A stretch of 54,325 bases of DNA from an uncultured Lachnospiraceae bacterium (GCA_934293375.1 CAKQYS010000013.1:1-54325), one strand, 5' to 3'. Shown: positions 32,155 to 41,839, numbered from the stretch's first letter. The notes: a model not told the origin generated them from the sequence alone. Numbers and translations: made by a program.

Positions 32155-34719
32155 TTACTCTTCGTTCCGGATTCCGTCTGATACCTGCATCTTACCGGAC
32201 AGCTGAATCATGACGAAGGATAACGCCCCCATAATCACAATCATAAACACAGCCGTCACGATACATATATACCAAGGAATTTTGAATTTCTCATCCAAAA
32301 TATCCACGATCGCCGCCGTAAAGATCCATGACAGGGGAATTGCAAGCACCGTTCCTGTCAGCCATGAGATCAGACCCACGATCATTTTCTCTGTGACAAG
32401 CATCCGGTTGAGTGCATTCCGACTCATACCAATCGCCCGTAGGATCGCATTTTCTTTCTGGCGCTGGATCTGGTCATTGACCATCGTATTTAAGACATTG
32501 ACAATTCCCAGCAGGGTGACAAATACAATGATAAAGATTGCCGCATACCGGAAGCCTGAGGTGTAATCCGCTATGATCTTTTTTGTATCTGTATAACGCC
32601 AGCTGATCAATAATGGATGCACCGTAACAAGTTCATCAAAATCCAGCACATCAAATTTTTTTGAATCCACCTGCACATAAATATTATCTGTCTCATGATC
32701 CAGATACTCCTCACCGCAGATCTCCTTCGCATAATCATATGCCATGATAACAGTGTATATGGAATATGTGTCCAGCTCCGGATTGTCTTTGCAGATACCG
32801 GTTATGGTATATGGTTCATATACCATATTTTTGTTCAGCTCCATCAAATAACCTGTCTCTTCCTCTGATTTTTCCACTGCCTGCATAGCTTTCTTATATT
32901 CCGCAAGCGGTGTCATCAGGAACTGATCTCCCGGCTTCACATCAAACAACGGAACCTCTTTCCTGCCGATTGTCGTTGTACCGAGGGCAATCACGCCACC
33001 ATTCTTTGTTGCCTCATACGCATCTGTACCATTTTCCATATATGGATTCAGGGCATTTAACTGTTCCTTTGTCATAAACAGAACTGTCAGGCAAGGATTG
33101 GCACCTTCATCGATTTCTAATCTTTCACTGACTTCTTTGGTAATTCTCAACCCATTTGTCTGATCCTGCATCAATACGATACTGCAATGCGGCTCCGCTT
33201 TTTTCACATATTCCCGGTCACGGATTGCCTGAAGGACATCTGCAATATCCTCATAAGGCTCCGCAGAAACATTACATACAATATCATAATTGAGCTTGCG
33301 TCCTGATGACATGCCATCCAATTCTGTGATATCAGATAACGATATATTGAGGTTGTATATCACCGTCGCCAGTATGGTGATCACCATGACGCTGGCAGAG
33401 AAAGCTGCCACTACATTCCAGAAGCCCTTGCGGTTTCGTTTCATACTCTTCACCGCATACTGGCCTTCAATATGCATGTTCCGGTAAAGGAAGCTCTCCC
33501 GTTTTCTTTTCTTTGGCGGTTTGATGTCACCGTTGTTTCCGAGGGTCTCCACAATGGAAAGCTTCTTCATCTTAAAATACGGCTCCGCTGCTGCCCACTC
33601 GATCGTCCCCCACAAAAACAGGGCCGATAATCCTAATGCGATCAAAACCGTGACCGGGGACTGCCCGGCGGTCTCTGCCAGCTGTCCGAATCCCATATAG
33701 ATCAACTGTCCAAGTGCAATTCCCACTACATAAGCAACACAGCCATCCACCAGATTTTCCCGCATCATGATCTGTCGCAGCTGCTTATTGGTGGCACCCA
33801 TACTCTTTAAGACGACATAATCCTTGATCTTATTGATCAGATTGGTGCTCATCAGACTCCGGATGATCAAGCTGCAGAAATAGATAAACAATAATGCCAT
33901 CATCAGCACTGCCACGCCCATAACGACCGTAAATTCATCCTGCAGGTAGAATACACTCATCGCGCCCTTACTATAACGGCGTCCAAAGTCATTAAACGGT
34001 GCATTGACCAGTTCTGCCAGCTCCCGTCCATCCTGATCCATATGGAACTTTCTGACCAGTCTTACATAGGTCGTCTGCTGTTCCGGATGCACTGACAGCG
34101 TATACAGTGTTGGATAATCCACCGTATCCCCCTGAATTTCACAAATGCCAACGACAGTGTATTCTCTTGTAAATTTCTGCGTATCCTCACTGCCGGAATA
34201 ATCTGCCTCAAAATCGACATGGATCTTGTCTCCTACTTTCACATCATACGGAAAACATTTCGTGGTCACATCACTCAGGATGATTTCTTTGTCATTTTCC
34301 GGATAACGCCCATCCCGCAACGGAATTGTAAAAATATCCTGGTCAAAAGAATCAAGGCACTGGATATTATAATCCATATATATATCATATGCCTCTTTGA
34401 TCCTGATCCTATAATCAATGACTGCGGCATCTCTTCTCACTTCCGGAAGTTCATCCCATAATCTGCCGCCTCTGACAACACTCTCGACATTGACATGATC
34501 CCGAAGCATCTGTGTCTGTTCATCTGACAATTTCACATATTCCAGATAATAATTCCCATTGGTCAAGGTGGTCTGATATTCGTTTAATATACCCCCAACC
34601 GCCATCGTGATCACAACATAGATCAGTATGGTTGCCAATACCATGCTGCAAATGACCATGGCACTGCGGCTTTTTCTCCTCGTCACATAACGATAGGCCA
34701 GTTCCTGATACTTCTTCAT
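32155..34719 (-). CDS. FtsX-family ABC transporter permease (module 1)
   Basis: An 854-residue permease with two FtsX units. A first membrane segment (about 20-44) is followed by an extracellular domain of about 220 residues. FtsX unit 1 contains VVMGVAVLMMALLFIYFCSL and the cytoplasmic coupling helix DYVVLKSMGATNKQLRQIMM. A second extracellular domain follows. FtsX unit 2 is near the C-terminus (ENAILRAIGMSRNALNRMLV is its coupling helix). Such type VII, MacB-like transporters act on peptides, lipoproteins or antimicrobial compounds outside the membrane. It follows its ATPase by 17 bp. A matching two-component system lies upstream, typical of peptide-sensing or detoxification modules. The substrate is unknown. 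Confidence 0.88.
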   Translation of the reverse strand: MKKYQELAYRYVTRRKSRSAMVICSMVLATILIYVVITMAVGGILNEYQTTLTNGNYYLEYVKLSDEQTQMLRDHVNVESVVRGGRLWDELPEVRRDAAVIDYRIRIKEAYDIYMDYNIQCLDSFDQDIFTIPLRDGRYPENDKEIILSDVTTKCFPYDVKVGDKIHVDFEADYSGSEDTQKFTREYTVVGICEIQGDTVDYPTLYTLSVHPEQQTTYVRLVRKFHMDQDGRELAELVNAPFNDFGRRYSKGAMSVFYLQDEFTVVMGVAVLMMALLFIYFCSLIIRSLMSTNLINKIKDYVVLKSMGATNKQLRQIMMRENLVDGCVAYVVGIALGQLIYMGFGQLAETAGQSPVTVLIALGLSALFLWGTIEWAAAEPYFKMKKLSIVETLGNNGDIKPPKKRKRESFLYRNMHIEGQYAVKSMKRNRKGFWNVVAAFSASVMVITILATVIYNLNISLSDITELDGMSSGRKLNYDIVCNVSAEPYEDIADVLQAIRDREYVKKAEPHCSIVLMQDQTNGLRITKEVSERLEIDEGANPCLTVLFMTKEQLNALNPYMENGTDAYEATKNGGVIALGTTTIGRKEVPLFDVKPGDQFLMTPLAEYKKAMQAVEKSEEETGYLMELNKNMVYEPYTITGICKDNPELDTYSIYTVIMAYDYAKEICGEEYLDHETDNIYVQVDSKKFDVLDFDELVTVHPLLISWRYTDTKKIIADYTSGFRYAAIFIIVFVTLLGIVNVLNTMVNDQIQRQKENAILRAIGMSRNALNRMLVTEKMIVGLISWLTGTVLAIPLSWIFTAAIVDILDEKFKIPWYICIVTAVFMIVIMGALSFVMIQLSGKMQVSDGIRNEE

Positions 34720-34736
34720 ATCTATCCCCTCCTACC

Positions 34737-35423
34737 CTACTGCTCTGCTGTCTTTGTATCACTGACGATCTTTCCGTCAGAGATTGTGATCACCCGGTCA
34801 GCCAGTCCGGCAATGGACATTTCATGCGTGATCAGGATCAATGTCTGCTCATATTTTCTGGCAGAGCTTTTTAAGAGCTGGATTACCTCTTTGCTGTTCT
34901 GCTTATCGAGATTTCCGGTCGGCTCATCTGCCAGGATGATCGATGGATTATTGGCCAGTGCTCTTGCGATCGCAACACGCTGCTGCTGACCTCCGGAAAG
35001 CTGATTCGGAAGATGATCCTGTCGATCCTCCAATCCCAACATGGTGATCAGATCCTGTATATATTCACTGTCTACCGTTGCATGATCTAACAGAACCGGC
35101 ATCTTGATATTCTCTCTTACTGTCAGAACCGGGATCAGATTAAAGCTCTGGAATACGAATCCGATCTTTCTTCTCCTCATGATCGCCAGCGTCTCGTCAT
35201 GATATCCTGAGATATCCTTACCTCCAATAAACACCTTACCACTGGTCGCTTTATCCAGTCCCCCTAATAAATGCAGCAATGTTGACTTACCGGAGCCTGA
35301 ACTTCCGACGATTGCCACGAACTCTCCCTTCTCCACAGAAAAGCTGACATCGTCCACCGCACGCACCCGATTTTCGCCTTCCCCGTAATATTTGCATAAA
35401 TGCTCTGTTCTGATGATCTCCAT
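34737..35423 (-). CDS. MacB/LolD-type ABC ATPase (module 1)
   Basis: A 228-residue ATPase: Walker A GSSGSGKST (40-48), Q-loop FQSFNLIP, signature LSGGQQQR, Walker B ILADEPTGNLD and H-loop ITHEMS. The GNLD after Walker B and the short length are typical of ATPases partnered with FtsX-like permeases. It is the first gene of the ABC unit that starts downstream of the palindromic operator at 35532-35547. The downstream permease is cotranscribed. Confidence 0.95.
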   Translation of the reverse strand: MEIIRTEHLCKYYGEGENRVRAVDDVSFSVEKGEFVAIVGSSGSGKSTLLHLLGGLDKATSGKVFIGGKDISGYHDETLAIMRRRKIGFVFQSFNLIPVLTVRENIKMPVLLDHATVDSEYIQDLITMLGLEDRQDHLPNQLSGGQQQRVAIARALANNPSIILADEPTGNLDKQNSKEVIQLLKSSARKYEQTLILITHEMSIAGLADRVITISDGKIVSDTKTAEQ

Positions 35424-35508
35424 ATCGGATCCTCCCCTGTTCCCTTATTTTATGTAATGCACACTTCCCATAGCTTTCTATCCTATAAATACATCATATC
35501 TCTTTCAT

Positions 35509-35547
35509 CTTACATTCCGGTGAATCCTTATCTTACAAAAATGTAAG
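35509..35547 (-). promoter_or_regulatory. Response-regulator-like operator of ABC module 1
   Basis: CTTACA-N4-TGTAAG (35532-35547) is a perfect 16-bp palindrome. A further half site CTTACA (plus strand, 35509-35514) lies 23 bp away, about two helical turns, toward the gene. TATGAT (minus strand, 35493-35498) may be the -10. The pattern TTACA-N4-TGTAA resembles operators described for response regulators of BceAB-type peptide modules. The adjacent response regulator is the obvious candidate to bind; this is inference. Confidence 0.6.
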
Positions 35548-35552
35548 CAAAA

Positions 35553-35574
35553 GGCAGACTCCGTAGAATCTGCC
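35553..35574 (-). terminator. Terminator of the first two-component operon
   Basis: GGCAGA (35553-35558) pairs with TCTGCC (35569-35574), with TC/GA continuing the stem toward a 4-nt loop; on the minus strand TTTTG follows. It lies 27 bp past the kinase stop codon and directly before the operator of the ABC genes, so the two units are separately transcribed. Confidence 0.75.
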
Positions 35575-35600
35575 CTTTCTTTGATCACACCACTGTCCTG

Positions 35601-36767
35601 CTACGAAAATACCACAGTAAAACATGTCCATTCACCCGGTTCACTGTCTACTGTAATTTCACCGCCCTGCCCGTTCATAATACTTCTGGCAAGCGACAGT
35701 CCGATCCCAATACTATTTTCATTTACCTTGGACTTCGCCCGGTAGAATCGCTTGAATACCTTATGGATATCTTCCGGCAAAATACCGATCCCGTAATCTT
35801 TAATATGGATCTCTGTCAAAACGGATGACTGCTCAACCGTCACCTCTATCGTACTGTTCTCCGGTGCATATTCTGTGGCATTTTTTAATATATTGGTAAA
35901 CGCTTCTACACTCCACTCACGATCATGCATGACCTTAATGGATTCCGGACAACAAATCGAAATCGTCTGATGTTTTGCCGCTTCCAAAAGTCTGACATTT
36001 TCATATGCCAGCTGTAATGTAGGATACAATGGCTGTAGTTCCGGTACAAATCGAATACTGCCAGCCTCCAGCCTCGCCAGCTTCAACAGGTTCAACACCA
36101 GCCATTCCATACGCGTCAGCTGATCTCCCATTTTGGCGAGCATATCCTGTCTCGCTGCATCTGACAGCGTCTCATCTGCCAAAAGGTCCTGATAGATCGT
36201 AAGTGTGGCAAGCGGGGTCTTCAACTGATGGGAAATATCCGCAATGAGTTCCTGTAGAAATGTCTTCTCCTTCTTCTCATCCTCTCTCGCCTGTGCTATA
36301 GCAGTCACCATCTTGTCATAAGCATCCCAGAAAGCACCGATATCACCCTCGGCCTGTGCATGATCCGACTGCAGTACAAGCTGTGACAGATCATTGTCCG
36401 ATTGTTCCGCCAGCACCATATCGGATACCTGCTTCGCCTGCCGTATCACATCAAGTCCCGACCGGTATAATATCCGCCCCAGCACATAACAGGCCACCGC
36501 CAACACCGCATATACACCAAACACGATGCCATATAGCTGCAGTGTTCTTTCCCTGACCAATGCGTCATAATCCGTCATTCTAAAATCAAGATATCCACGG
36601 GCGGCCAGCGCATCCCTGTTCAGAAATGTATCGGAAATCGTCTGCATATATGCCTGATTCAACCGATCCGAAGCATACCGCACCGCAAAAAACAGACAGA
36701 CAGCTACCAATACCACTGTGATGATATAATAAATTGTAAATTGTCTGACCGCTCTGTTCTTACTCAT
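35601..36767 (-). CDS. Sensor histidine kinase (module 1)
   Basis: A 388-residue membrane kinase. Two transmembrane segments (about 11-31 and 78-100) flank a short extracellular loop of about 45 residues. A linker region follows, then the H-box ADISHQLKTPLATLT with phosphoacceptor His180. The ATPase domain has the N-box NILKNATEYAPE, G1 DYGIGI and G2 SIGIGLSLA. It lies 3 bp after its response regulator. The small sensor loop suggests it may sense through another membrane protein, possibly the adjacent FtsX transporter, as in other peptide-sensing modules; that is inference. Confidence 0.95.
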   Translation of the reverse strand: MSKNRAVRQFTIYYIITVVLVAVCLFFAVRYASDRLNQAYMQTISDTFLNRDALAARGYLDFRMTDYDALVRERTLQLYGIVFGVYAVLAVACYVLGRILYRSGLDVIRQAKQVSDMVLAEQSDNDLSQLVLQSDHAQAEGDIGAFWDAYDKMVTAIAQAREDEKKEKTFLQELIADISHQLKTPLATLTIYQDLLADETLSDAARQDMLAKMGDQLTRMEWLVLNLLKLARLEAGSIRFVPELQPLYPTLQLAYENVRLLEAAKHQTISICCPESIKVMHDREWSVEAFTNILKNATEYAPENSTIEVTVEQSSVLTEIHIKDYGIGILPEDIHKVFKRFYRAKSKVNENSIGIGLSLARSIMNGQGGEITVDSEPGEWTCFTVVFS

Positions 36768-36770
36768 ATC

Positions 36771-37442
36771 TTAACTACGGAATGTATAACCGACACCTCT
36801 GATCGTCACAATACAATCCTTCTCCCCTGCAAGTTTCTCGCGCAATCGCTTTATATACACCGACAATGTATTGTCATCCACAAAATCTCCATCAATATCC
36901 CACAACTGCTCCAACAGCTGTGTTCTCGTCAACACCTGGCCTCTGTGCTCTACCAGATTCACAAACAATCTGTATTCACTCGGTGTCAGATTCAACAAGG
37001 CATCCCGGCATCTGACCTCATGCCGCATCGGACTGATCGTAAATGCACCGACCGTGGTCATTTCTGTCTGTACACGCATGGCATTACTTCTTCTAAGTGC
37101 CGCCCGGATACGCGAAATCAGTTCCCGTACCCGGAACGGTTTCGCAACATAGTCATCTGCCCCAACATCCAGTCCTTGTACCACATTTACTTCCTCTCCA
37201 AGTGCTGTCAGAAAAATAATCGGAAGAGAAATACCCTCTGCCCGGATCTCCTTACAAAAGCTGTATCCATCTCCATCCGGCAGATTGACATCAAGCAGTA
37301 TCAGATCGATCGGTTCTGCAAGCAGGCTTCTCGCTGCACTGATACAATCTGCCCGCACTGTCTCATACCCCTCAGACTTCAAAGCATATTCCGTCGCCAT
37401 CGCAAGCGGCGTATCATCTTCTACCAACATAATCCTGCTCAT
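36771..37442 (-). CDS. OmpR/PhoB-family response regulator (module 1)
   Basis: A 223-residue regulator. The receiver domain has the acidic pair EDD at 8-10, phosphoacceptor Asp51 (LLDVNLPDGDG), the Thr of FLTA and Lys of AKPF. The C-terminal winged helix shows LTPSEYRLFVNLVEH and NTLSVYIKRLREKL, ending VGYTFRS. It has its own promoter (37475-37503) and is followed by its kinase. The likely target is the palindrome upstream of the ABC genes. Confidence 0.96.
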   Translation of the reverse strand: MSRIMLVEDDTPLAMATEYALKSEGYETVRADCISAARSLLAEPIDLILLDVNLPDGDGYSFCKEIRAEGISLPIIFLTALGEEVNVVQGLDVGADDYVAKPFRVRELISRIRAALRRSNAMRVQTEMTTVGAFTISPMRHEVRCRDALLNLTPSEYRLFVNLVEHRGQVLTRTQLLEQLWDIDGDFVDDNTLSVYIKRLREKLAGEKDCIVTIRGVGYTFRS

Positions 37443-37474
37443 TATTTCACCCCACTATTGCCCATATTTTTTCC

Positions 37475-37503
37475 ATTATACTTCATACATCTGCATACCA
37501 CAA
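37475..37503 (-). promoter_or_regulatory. Promoter of the first two-component operon
   Basis: TTGTGG (37498-37503) and a perfect TATAAT (37475-37480) with 17-bp spacing on the minus strand, 33 bp upstream of the response-regulator ATG and just after the stop codon of the large kinase gene. Confidence 0.78.
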
Positions 37504-37536
37504 GAAAAAACAACCGATTGGCAATGTCAGTTCTAT

Positions 37537-40245
37537 CTACTGTGAATCTAACAGTGGAAATGTCACGATTGCCTTAAATAAATCTCCATCCAATACAATC
37601 TCAAAAGTTCCCTGCTGCAGATTCGCAAGATTCCGTGCAATAGAAAGCCCAAGTCCTGATCCACTCGTATTCCGCGATTCATCTCCTCTGACAAACCGTT
37701 CCATCAATTCATCTGCCGAAATATTCAAAGCATATTGTGAGATATTCTTCATCACAACCTGTACCCTGCCATCCTGCTCCCAGACATCCACATAGACTCT
37801 GGAATGTTCCATGGCATATTTAAAGATATTCTGGCACAGATTTTCAAAAATTCGAAATGTATGTCTGCTGTCCAGATTCACAACTGCATGTTCCACCTTG
37901 AAATTCTCTACAATCTCAAGGTTTCTCTGTGCAAACTTATCCTCGAATTCTCCCATCGTCTGCCTGAGCAGTTCAATCAGATCAAGCTGCATCGGCTGAA
38001 ATTCTACATTTCCGGTTGCTGATTTGGATACCTCTACCAGATCCTCCATCAGTTGTTTCAATCTCTGTGACTTCTGATCAAGCACTTCCAGATAATGTTG
38101 TGCATCCTCAGATGCATATGGTTCTTTCTTTAACAGGTCGACATAATTGATAATGGAAGTCAAAGGCGTCTTAATATCATGTGACACATTTGTGATCAAT
38201 TCCGTCTTCAATCTTTCATCCTTTAAACTCTGCTCTACTGCCAATTTGAGTCCGCTCTGCAGATGATTGATCGACTCCGCCAGTTCCCTCTTATGTCCCT
38301 GCATATGTTCTGTCGGAATCTGATAGTCCAGATCTCCTGCCTTTAACTGTTCAACACCGTGCATGATCTCGGCCGTATACCGGATATCCCGAAAAATCAC
38401 AACACAGGTGAGGAACTCAATTGCCAATGCCACCAGGAAGAAGAAAAACACCAGCAGACCAGACTGATTGTCAGCTGCACATACCATAGCGATCACGATC
38501 ATAAAGATCAATGCCAGCTGGCCTGTCATAAACATCAGACACAGTCTGTGATCCACATGCATTGCTGCAGCCATTTCTGTTAAATGTGCCTTGCACCATT
38601 TATATGGTCTGCCAAGCACAAAGCTTGCCACTCTGTAACATATACTGTTGTTGAAAAATTTCTTATGCCGGATCCTGACAAGCAATTCAAAACAAAATGG
38701 TACAATCGACCAGCACAATGCTATCACAAATATAGTGATCATCTGTATGTCATCAAATAATCTGTTCATTTCTGCAGTCGAACTGAACATCTCATACAGA
38801 GCAACCGCTGCACTTATCATCAGTGCTGCGATCAGAATCACCACTTCCGTCGGAATACGCGTTGCAAGCAGTCCCCGTGTCAATGTCCCCTTTGCGTCCA
38901 CATATCCGGATACCAACACCAGATATACCAAACAAAGCAGACCGATCACACAAAAGAGAATCGTCAATGTAAGACTCTGCCCCGCTCCTGCATATAGATA
39001 TGAATATCGCTCATAATCTGCCTGATTCGTCTGGAAAATATCCTTATGTGTGAGCTTACTTGACAGAGCAAATGTAATTGATTTTGCATATTCTCCCATA
39101 TAGGTTTCCATAGATTCCGTTTCGCCGGACGGCAGGGTCATTTCTACATCACTATACCCGGCCGGGGAGCTGAAATTCACATTTTCGGATAGATTACCTG
39201 TCGTCTCCCCCGTCTCGTAGTCATAGGTAAAACAAACACTTGTATCTGCCGCAATATCGCCGTCCGCATTCGTATACACCACACTCTCGGCATCGTCCTG
39301 TGTCGGCTTCATAACTGCCTGATATCTGTAATTGACCCTGTCAGTCGATGTCGCGGCAATAGAATCCGTAATACTCTGATATGCACTGCATATATCCGCA
39401 TAGTAGATCACAAGTCCATTAAAATAACACAGTGACTGTGTCAGAAAAATCTGCGTCACATCCGCACCCGCCGGCAGCTTTTTCTTTGCTGTCTCTAGTG
39501 TTCTCTGTCTGTAATACACCTTGACATCCGGATCCACCATTTCGTCAAACCGTGAACAATATAATTCATCTGTTTCTTCGTTATAGCTCCATGTATTATT
39601 TCCCACCTGAAGCTCATAATACTGTGTATGATCCTCGCCATCATCAGAGGAAATGTCCACATGTCTTTTGATATAATCAATGATCACGGAAGCATCCACT
39701 TCCACATAATGATCTGCCAGGTTCCCTGCTTTTTTTCTATTCTCAGATGAGAAGAAATCATACCGGGTGGATTCACTTTCTGATACATCACCATCTGTTC
39801 TCCAATCTGCCAGTGCCCTGTATGTGTATGACCGGGTACCTGTCTGTGTATCCGGCTGCACTTCTGTATATAAGCTTGCATCCTGATAGACATCCGTTGA
39901 AATCTCCAGATCTTCCTGTGCATTTTCTGTCTGCGACTGCATCCATACATCCACCGGGATGATCGTCATAGCCTTCTCATCCGGCGTCATTTTCGCCTGA
40001 TCATATAGATCCTTCTGTATCTGCGACCGCACAGCGTATATTGACTCTGAGACAAGAGAATCTATACACCCTGTACTCTGTTCATAATCCGGTGCCGTAC
40101 CTGTCTTTAACACCTGCACCCCACCGGAATCTACTGCTACCATTGCTCGTATGCCACATACCAGTGCCGCGCAAAATGACACCATCATCACGAGTCCCGC
40201 CAGCCATTTCAGCCAAGCAGAATACCATACCTTTTCCATGTTCAT
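37537..40245 (-). CDS. Very large sensor histidine kinase
   Basis: A 902-residue kinase. After one N-terminal membrane segment (about 14-36) comes an extracellular region of about 380 residues (40-420) with no recognised domain. A cluster of five or so membrane segments (about 425-625) follows, then a HAMP-like linker (ELAESINHLQSGLKLA). The H-box TNVSHDIKTPLTSII carries His689. The catalytic part ends with MERFVRGDESRNTSGSGLGLSIARN, so the G2 box is present. The usual DxGxG G1 box is replaced by a degenerate MKNISQYALN, as in some Clostridial kinases. It lies 18 bp after its response regulator. No transporter is attached, and its signal is unknown. Confidence 0.9.
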   Translation of the reverse strand: MNMEKVWYSAWLKWLAGLVMMVSFCAALVCGIRAMVAVDSGGVQVLKTGTAPDYEQSTGCIDSLVSESIYAVRSQIQKDLYDQAKMTPDEKAMTIIPVDVWMQSQTENAQEDLEISTDVYQDASLYTEVQPDTQTGTRSYTYRALADWRTDGDVSESESTRYDFFSSENRKKAGNLADHYVEVDASVIIDYIKRHVDISSDDGEDHTQYYELQVGNNTWSYNEETDELYCSRFDEMVDPDVKVYYRQRTLETAKKKLPAGADVTQIFLTQSLCYFNGLVIYYADICSAYQSITDSIAATSTDRVNYRYQAVMKPTQDDAESVVYTNADGDIAADTSVCFTYDYETGETTGNLSENVNFSSPAGYSDVEMTLPSGETESMETYMGEYAKSITFALSSKLTHKDIFQTNQADYERYSYLYAGAGQSLTLTILFCVIGLLCLVYLVLVSGYVDAKGTLTRGLLATRIPTEVVILIAALMISAAVALYEMFSSTAEMNRLFDDIQMITIFVIALCWSIVPFCFELLVRIRHKKFFNNSICYRVASFVLGRPYKWCKAHLTEMAAAMHVDHRLCLMFMTGQLALIFMIVIAMVCAADNQSGLLVFFFFLVALAIEFLTCVVIFRDIRYTAEIMHGVEQLKAGDLDYQIPTEHMQGHKRELAESINHLQSGLKLAVEQSLKDERLKTELITNVSHDIKTPLTSIINYVDLLKKEPYASEDAQHYLEVLDQKSQRLKQLMEDLVEVSKSATGNVEFQPMQLDLIELLRQTMGEFEDKFAQRNLEIVENFKVEHAVVNLDSRHTFRIFENLCQNIFKYAMEHSRVYVDVWEQDGRVQVVMKNISQYALNISADELMERFVRGDESRNTSGSGLGLSIARNLANLQQGTFEIVLDGDLFKAIVTFPLLDSQ

Positions 40246-40263
40246 CTTCCTTTCTGCACGATC

Positions 40264-40959
40264 CTAATCCAACCGGTCCATCCGGTATCCAACGCCCCAC
40301 ATTACCTTGATATATCTTGGATTCTTAGGATCTATCTCCATTTTCTCCCTGATTCTGCGGATGTGTACAGACACGATATTCTCTGTTGAATATGCATCCT
40401 CACCCCAGATTCTCTCGTAGATCGTCGAAGATGAAAAAACAACACCCAGATTAGACATCAACAGATGTACGATCTTGTACTCTGTCGGTGTCAGTTTCAA
40501 TGGTTCACCGGCAAGCGTAACCAATTTCTTCTCATCATCCATGATGAGATCTCCATTCTGAAGGACATGAGACTCAGGTTCAACCGTCATACTTCCCAGT
40601 CTGGTATACCGTCTAAGCTGTGATTTCACTCTGGCAATCAGCTCCAGTGGATTAAAAGGTTTGGTAATGTAGTCGTCAGCACCGATATTAAGGCCTAAGA
40701 TCTTATCCATATCCTCAGATTTTGCTGACAGCATGATGACCGGCACATTACTTGTCTTTCTGATCTGCATGACCGCATGGGTTCCGTCCATTATCGGCAT
40801 CATAATATCCATAACAATAAGCTGGATTTCCTCCTTTGCCATAACATCTAATGCCTCTCTGCCGTTATATGCCGGATAGATCGTATATCCCTCCTGACCC
40901 AGATAAATAGATATCGCCTCCACGATCTCCTTATCATCATCACACACTAATATGTTCAT
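40264..40959 (-). CDS. OmpR/PhoB-family response regulator
   Basis: A 231-residue regulator with acidic CDDD at 6-9, phosphoacceptor Asp51 (IVMDIMMPIMDG), MLSAKSE and ITKPFNP in the receiver. The winged helix has LTPTEYKIVHLLMSN and IVSVHIRRIREKM, ending VGYRMDRLD. It resembles the VanR/WalR-like group common in Clostridia. Upstream (40960-41060) is a short spacer with AGGAGG but no convincing promoter. It is the partner of the 902-residue kinase. Confidence 0.95.
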   Translation of the reverse strand: MNILVCDDDKEIVEAISIYLGQEGYTIYPAYNGREALDVMAKEEIQLIVMDIMMPIMDGTHAVMQIRKTSNVPVIMLSAKSEDMDKILGLNIGADDYITKPFNPLELIARVKSQLRRYTRLGSMTVEPESHVLQNGDLIMDDEKKLVTLAGEPLKLTPTEYKIVHLLMSNLGVVFSSSTIYERIWGEDAYSTENIVSVHIRRIREKMEIDPKNPRYIKVMWGVGYRMDRLD

Positions 40960-41062
40960 CCCATTTTCCTCCTCATCCTCTTCGATCTTACATAGCTATC
41001 CTAGCAAATGATTCTGTCGAAGACCTTCAATGAAAACTTAAGAAATTATTACGAAATCCATG

Positions 41063-41097
41063 AAAAAAACAAAGCCATCACACATATGTGATGGCTT
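41063..41097 (-). terminator. Terminator after the CpXC gene
   Basis: An 11-bp perfect stem, AAGCCATCACA/TGTGATGGCTT (41072-41082, 41087-41097), with a 4-nt loop. On the minus strand it is followed by TGTTTTTTTC. It ends the amino acid transporter, EamA and CpXC run 11 bp after the last stop codon. Confidence 0.9.
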
Positions 41098-41107
41098 AGA
41101 TCCTGAC

Positions 41108-41839
41108 TTAGAACTTGCGGTACTTCCGTCCTCTTGCAGGTTTCGTCTCATGGATGATCCGGGCAAACTGCTCTGAGCCCCACTTAGACTGGATCAGCAC
41201 AAAACCTTCCGGTGTACACTCCTGGAACTTCTTCTTTTGCTGGATATAGATCTTATAGTACTGATCCATATCACAATTCACAGTCACCGCACCTGCCTTC
41301 TCAAATATAACAGTAAATGTATAATCCTTGTCCTTTGTTACGCCAAAAAATATACCCATGATATCGTCATTCTTATATTTCGTAGTATTATGAAGCTGTG
41401 TTGCAAGCATTGCCTTCTGGACTTCAATACTTCTGTCATCCATATCCTGATCAAAGATCAACAGCTTCTCCACAAAGGAATTCAGATTCGTCACCATACG
41501 AAGCTTATACTGCTTCATCATCTTTGCGTATTCTTCGTCGTCCTTTGCCTTCTCATTAAATACAGCTAACTTGTTCTGGATCGTACCCTCAGATGCCGGT
41601 GCAAACCATACCATATATCCCTTCTCTGTATCCTGATATAAACACGGATAGATCAAAGGCATTGTCGCGCCACAATCCTCACAGGTAAACTTAAACATCT
41701 CACCCTTTAAGATCTTGCTCTTCAGATCATTCTGCTGCGGTGCGATCACGCGGTCATACATGATGACCTTATGTGCCTTACCACATTCCGGACAGGTAAC
41801 CTCCTGCTCCTTTGCAAATGTATTCTCCTGTGCTTCCAT
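41108..41839 (-). CDS. CpXC-domain zinc-ribbon protein
   Basis: A 243-residue cytoplasmic protein. Two Cys-X2-Cys pairs, CPEC (16-19) and CEDC (53-56), form the zinc ribbon that defines the CpXC family. The text between and after them (KILKGEMFKFTCEDCG) fits that family. The rest, with several basic and aromatic strands, is unassigned. The ATG at 41839 has GGAGG 9 bp upstream; the ATG two codons earlier is only 3 bp from it. Function of CpXC proteins is not known. It follows an EamA permease gene by 94 bp and may be cotranscribed with the amino acid transporter. Confidence 0.8.
   Translation of the reverse strand: MEAQENTFAKEQEVTCPECGKAHKVIMYDRVIAPQQNDLKSKILKGEMFKFTCEDCGATMPLIYPCLYQDTEKGYMVWFAPASEGTIQNKLAVFNEKAKDDEEYAKMMKQYKLRMVTNLNSFVEKLLIFDQDMDDRSIEVQKAMLATQLHNTTKYKNDDIMGIFFGVTKDKDYTFTVIFEKAGAVTVNCDMDQYYKIYIQQKKKFQECTPEGFVLIQSKWGSEQFARIIHETKPARGRKYRKF

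Noticed and set aside
36741..37577. Open frame of about 278 codons on the plus strand
   Set aside because: It is antisense to the response-regulator gene, whose motifs are complete. The translation is low-complexity in Ser, Arg and His and looks like a shadow frame.
40960..41060. Spo0A box TGTCGAA upstream of the 40264-40959 regulator gene
   Set aside because: A 7-base match is expected several times by chance in a window of this size, and it lacks a partner box or clear promoter.
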